Positions 13,041-15,634 of a stretch of DNA of 15,634 nt are shown one piece after another. The notes beneath the pieces were generated by a model. The model was not told the DNA's origin, made no database searches, and was given only the letters and a program-made list of their open reading frames with translations. Numbering within the stretch: the first letter of the stretch is position 1; each line of letters opens with the position of its first letter. Made by a program: the position numbers and the translations under genes. Origin of the DNA: RGIG5579 sp045580105 (GTDB lineage: Bacteria > Bacillota > Clostridia > Oscillospirales > SIG627). The stretch spans positions 1-15,634 of the forward strand of contig JAZNNH010000089.1 of NCBI GenBank assembly GCA_045580105.1. Reading direction: 5' to 3'.

Positions 13041-14256
13041 AAAGATTTTTCCCTTCTGTAATGACGCGGTCAAAGCGCGAAAGATACTCTTTTGCATCTT
13101 CAGCCGTCGCATCCGGTTCCCGACTGATGAAAAGAGAATCGGAGCTTTGCATAATATCTACCTTGCGGAACGCAACACTGTTTCCGGCAACCACGTAAAC
13201 GCCCTGCACACCGTCAAGTAAGCGAAGTGCCGAACGAGGGAACGCAATCCCCTGAACGCGGTCTTTGACAATTCTGACGGTTTGTTTTCTCGTATAGTCG
13301 AAATCCGTGGGGATCTGCTCGATCAGAAACACGAAAACCGTTTGGTCGGTATCGGTTTGCCGAACAATTTTTTGAAGGGTTGCTTCGATATACTGACCCG
13401 AGGAATACAAGTAGGAAAGCTGATACGTTCTGCCTTCTACAAAATCTTTTGCCTCTTCATTTGATACTTCACAGAGGGTATACCAGTGAAAATCAGTGAC
13501 AATTTTTCCGATGGCAAGTTTGGAGTATTCCACTTTATTTTGCTCGATCAAGCGATGGTAGGAGTCAACGGTAAGATCTTCAACCACACTCGGTTGATAA
13601 AGGGTTTCGAAGCCGTCCAGCAAGGTGGAAAAATATCCGGGTGTCGGGCAATACACCGAGCAAAGCGGACTTTGAAACGAGGCGGTCAGAGTGGCTCTTT
13701 CTGCCTGCAGAGTTTCGATTTGTTCTCGGAAGTCCTCTGCGTTTGCCGTAATGAGCTTTCGCTTGTTGAAACTGATCAAAAGATCTTCTTTGTATTGCGA
13801 AGTCAAGGCAATGTTGTCGTTTAAAACCCCGTATTTACTTTTGATCAAGGAGTCGTAAATTTTCGCGTCGATCTTAGAGACGTCCGAGGTAAGATAACTG
13901 GAGTCCACGGCACAACGCTCCAAAAGCGCGATTTTTTCGTCGAGCTTATTGATTTTGTTTTGAAGGTCAACCCCTTGGTTGCTTTCAAACACGGTTGCAA
14001 TCGGCTGATTGGAACCTAACTTTTGGGATTCTTTGGCGCTGTAAGTCAAAACGCCTTCTTTTTCCGCAAAAATCACGGTTTCGTTTCTGACAATGTATCC
14101 CGTTTTTTCAATGTAATTATCTACGTTGGTAAAAGTGGTGTATTGATAAGAAACGTCGGTGGTCAAGCCCGAAACCAACTGAACGATGATGTAAACGATG
14201 ACAAAGGCGGACAATAAAAAGACAGCCAAGCTTAAGAGCAGTTTCTTTGCTTTCAT
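13018..14256 (-). CDS. HlyD-like membrane adaptor protein in the division cluster
   Basis: A 412-residue protein with a short cytoplasmic start, one membrane segment (about 6-30) and a large outside part. Residues about 45-92 look like the first lipoyl/barrel-sandwich half (KTGYIVRNETVIFAEKEGVL). Coiled coils follow at about 96-116 and 160-193, then the second half near 196-225 (VYCPTPGYFS) and beta-rich domains to the end (IAFPRSALRLLDGVQGVYVV at 337-356). This is the layout of HlyD/MacA-type periplasmic adaptors, here in a Gram-positive cell. No ABC transporter or channel gene is nearby. Related genes are often found just upstream of yggS-sepF in Clostridia, which suggests an envelope or division role rather than export. 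AAAGGAGG precedes the ATG, which overlaps the miaA stop (ATGA). Confidence 0.75.
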   Translation of the reverse strand: MKAKKLLLSLAVFLLSAFVIVYIIVQLVSGLTTDVSYQYTTFTNVDNYIEKTGYIVRNETVIFAEKEGVLTYSAKESQKLGSNQPIATVFESNQGVDLQNKINKLDEKIALLERCAVDSSYLTSDVSKIDAKIYDSLIKSKYGVLNDNIALTSQYKEDLLISFNKRKLITANAEDFREQIETLQAERATLTASFQSPLCSVYCPTPGYFSTLLDGFETLYQPSVVEDLTVDSYHRLIEQNKVEYSKLAIGKIVTDFHWYTLCEVSNEEAKDFVEGRTYQLSYLYSSGQYIEATLQKIVRQTDTDQTVFVFLIEQIPTDFDYTRKQTVRIVKDRVQGIAFPRSALRLLDGVQGVYVVAGNSVAFRKVDIMQSSDSLFISREPDATAEDAKEYLSRFDRVITEGKNLYVGKILD

Positions 14257-15194
14257 TTGTTATCCTCCTTTAAAAAATCCGTTGTAATCCGAAGTGCGGT
14301 TTCGAATGGGTCGGGGTCGTGATCCATTTCAATCACGTGGGCATCTTGATAGCGTTTAAACCAAGTAATCTGCCGTTTGGCGTAGTTTCTGGTTTTTTGT
14401 TTTAATACGTCGGTGCACAAATCCAGCGGTGCGCCGGAAATGACGTGACGCAACAACTCTTTGTACCCGATGGCTTGGGATGCGGTTTGATTGCCCAAAA
14501 AACCGCCATCCAGCAAACGTTTGGTTTCCTCAACAAGCCCATCTTCGATCATTTGATCCACGCGCTGGTGGATGCGATCGTACAAGTTTTGGCGGTCGCG
14601 AAAGGTCAAAAAGATTTTGCAAATCTCAAACTCGCTTTTGGTCAGATGCGACTGCGCTTTAAACTGTGTCAAGGTTTTTCCTGTAGAATGATAAACCTCA
14701 AGCGCCCGAACGATTCGTTTGATGTCGTTTTCGCAAAGAGGTACCGCCGATTCCGGATCAATCGCTTTCAGTTCGTTCAAGAGCTTGGCACCCTCTCCCA
14801 TTTTGGAACGCTCGACCAAGCGATTATGAACCTGGGGATCAATTTGGAACTCACCGAAATTGGTATTAAAAAAGAGAGCATCCAGATAAAGACCGGTTCC
14901 ACCGACAATGAAAGCCGGTTTCCCGTTTTGAGCGGCAGAGCGAATTTCACGCTCTGCAGCGATCTTGTAGTCGTAAACGGAAAATCTGTCTTCGGGATCG
15001 CAAATGTCGATCATTTTGTGAGGAACAAGAGCCAATTCTTCCTTCGTCGGCTTTGCCGTCCCGATGTTCATCCGGCGATAAATCTGCATCGAATCGGCAG
15101 ATATGATTACGCCGTCCAGTTTCTTTGCCAACCGAAGGGCAAGGGAAGACTTTCCCGAGGCGGTAGGTCCGAAGATACTGATGCAGCGAATCAT
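14253..15194 (-). CDS. miaA: tRNA dimethylallyltransferase MiaA
   Basis: This 313-residue enzyme adds a dimethylallyl group to N6 of adenosine 37 in tRNAs that read codons starting with U. The P-loop GPTASGKS (9-16), ISADSMQIYR (31-40) with the catalytic Asp34, GTAKPT (45-50), GGTGLY (98-103) and the downstream RALEVYHSTGKTLT and NYAKRQITWFKRY segments are all present. Length is normal. Its ATG overlaps the queA stop by four bases and its own stop overlaps the next start by four, so it lies deep inside the operon. No clear ribosome site of its own is seen. Confidence 0.97.
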   Translation of the reverse strand: MIRCISIFGPTASGKSSLALRLAKKLDGVIISADSMQIYRRMNIGTAKPTKEELALVPHKMIDICDPEDRFSVYDYKIAAEREIRSAAQNGKPAFIVGGTGLYLDALFFNTNFGEFQIDPQVHNRLVERSKMGEGAKLLNELKAIDPESAVPLCENDIKRIVRALEVYHSTGKTLTQFKAQSHLTKSEFEICKIFLTFRDRQNLYDRIHQRVDQMIEDGLVEETKRLLDGGFLGNQTASQAIGYKELLRHVISGAPLDLCTDVLKQKTRNYAKRQITWFKRYQDAHVIEMDHDPDPFETALRITTDFLKEDNK

Positions 15195-15634
15195 AGGATT
15201 AACATCGCATCACCGAAGGAGAAGAAGCGATAACGCTCTTGCACGGCGTGGTGATAGGCATTCATTGTGTTTTCGTATCCAAGAAGCGCGGAAACGAGCA
15301 TAATCAAAGTGCTTTCCGGCAGATGGAAGTTGGTAATCAGGGCATCCACGACCTTGAACGAATAACCGGGATAAATAAAAATATCCGTGTTATCACTGGC
15401 TGAAATTAGTTCTCCCTTTGAATCGAAGGCACTCTCTAACGTTCGGCAAGACGTGGTACCGACCGCAATGACGCGTCTGTTTTCTTTTTTGGCAAGCATA
15501 ATCATCTCGGCACTTTGAGCGGGAATTTCATAGAACTCGCTGTGCATCGGATGCTTGGTAATGTCTTCTTCTTTCACGGGGCGGAAGGTGCCGATGCCGA
15601 CGTGCAAAATCACGGGCGCAATTTCCACACCCAT
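15191..15634 (-). CDS. queA: S-adenosylmethionine:tRNA ribosyltransferase-isomerase QueA (5' partial)
   Basis: The C-terminal 147 residues of QueA, which builds epoxyqueuosine from preQ1 at tRNA position 34. The seen part includes HVGIGTFRP, VGTTSCRTLES, TDIFIYPGY, ITNFHLPESTLIMLVSALLGY and the end YRFFSFGDAMLI, all typical. The full protein is about 340 residues, so the gene continues beyond the right edge; the Met at the edge is internal. It is followed by miaA with a 4-base overlap, so two anticodon-loop modification genes are co-transcribed. Confidence 0.96.
   Translation of the reverse strand: MGVEIAPVILHVGIGTFRPVKEEDITKHPMHSEFYEIPAQSAEMIMLAKKENRRVIAVGTTSCRTLESAFDSKGELISASDNTDIFIYPGYSFKVVDALITNFHLPESTLIMLVSALLGYENTMNAYHHAVQERYRFFSFGDAMLIL

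Noticed and set aside
13041..13112. N-terminal extension of YggS (start at 13112)
   Set aside because: It overlaps the HlyD-like gene, lacks family similarity, and the ATG at 13040 has an AAGGGA site.
13018..14256. A drug or toxin export system
   Set aside because: Only the adaptor-like protein is present; no ATPase, permease or outer channel is encoded nearby.
14445..15233. Plus-strand 262-codon frame over miaA
   Set aside because: It is antisense to a clear MiaA and has no recognisable domain.
1..15634. Mobile element, prophage, CRISPR, defence or toxin-antitoxin system
   Set aside because: No transposase, integrase, terminal repeats, spaced repeats or paired small toxin/antitoxin genes were seen; gene content and order are those of core chromosome.

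Overview
The window reads as a stretch of chromosome from a spore-forming, low-to-moderate GC member of the Clostridia (Bacillota). Evidence for this is an alpha/beta-type small acid-soluble spore protein (SASP), the forespore sigma factor SigG, a SepF/YggT/DivIVA division cluster, a transketolase split into two subunits, a DUF4364-type protein, and strong AGGAGG-like ribosome binding sites with hairpin plus T-tract terminators. The species cannot be named from sequence alone. I see no mobile element, CRISPR array, tRNA or rRNA, and no gap of 300 bases without a gene.

Left part, mostly plus strand (1-4694). The window opens inside a 2-oxoacid dehydrogenase E1 gene (transketolase-like beta half, probably an alpha/beta fusion cut by the left edge) that ends at a terminator. 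A monocistronic lipoprotein of unknown function follows, with its own near-consensus promoter and terminator. Next is a two-component operon: an OmpR/VanR-like response regulator and a 684-residue, six-membrane-segment histidine kinase. It ends at a bidirectional terminator shared with the next gene.

Middle part (4656-6771). A minus-strand DUF4364-like winged-helix protein is divergent from a SASP gene. The SASP gene is followed by sigG, which starts with TTG and is preceded by a close match to SigF/SigG promoter consensus. Immediately behind sigG lies an unannotated 41-codon open frame for a tiny membrane protein. A second bidirectional hairpin separates this block from the right-hand operon.

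Right part, minus strand (15634 down to 6781). One long, tightly packed gene string reads queA (cut by the right edge), miaA, a HlyD-like single-pass membrane adaptor, yggS, sepF, yggT, divIVA, lspA, an rluD-like pseudouridine synthase, a Cof-type HAD phosphatase, and transketolase N and C subunits. Gaps range from 4-23 base overlaps to a 55 base spacer. It joins tRNA/rRNA modification, septum assembly, lipoprotein processing and the pentose phosphate pathway. A good internal promoter inside the end of the HAD gene could uncouple the transketolase pair from the rest.

Overall this is core genome rather than an accessory island. The best leads are the 41-residue protein behind sigG, the transporter-less HlyD-like protein in the division cluster, the palindrome-bearing internal transketolase promoter, and the unknown lipoprotein and kinase sensor.
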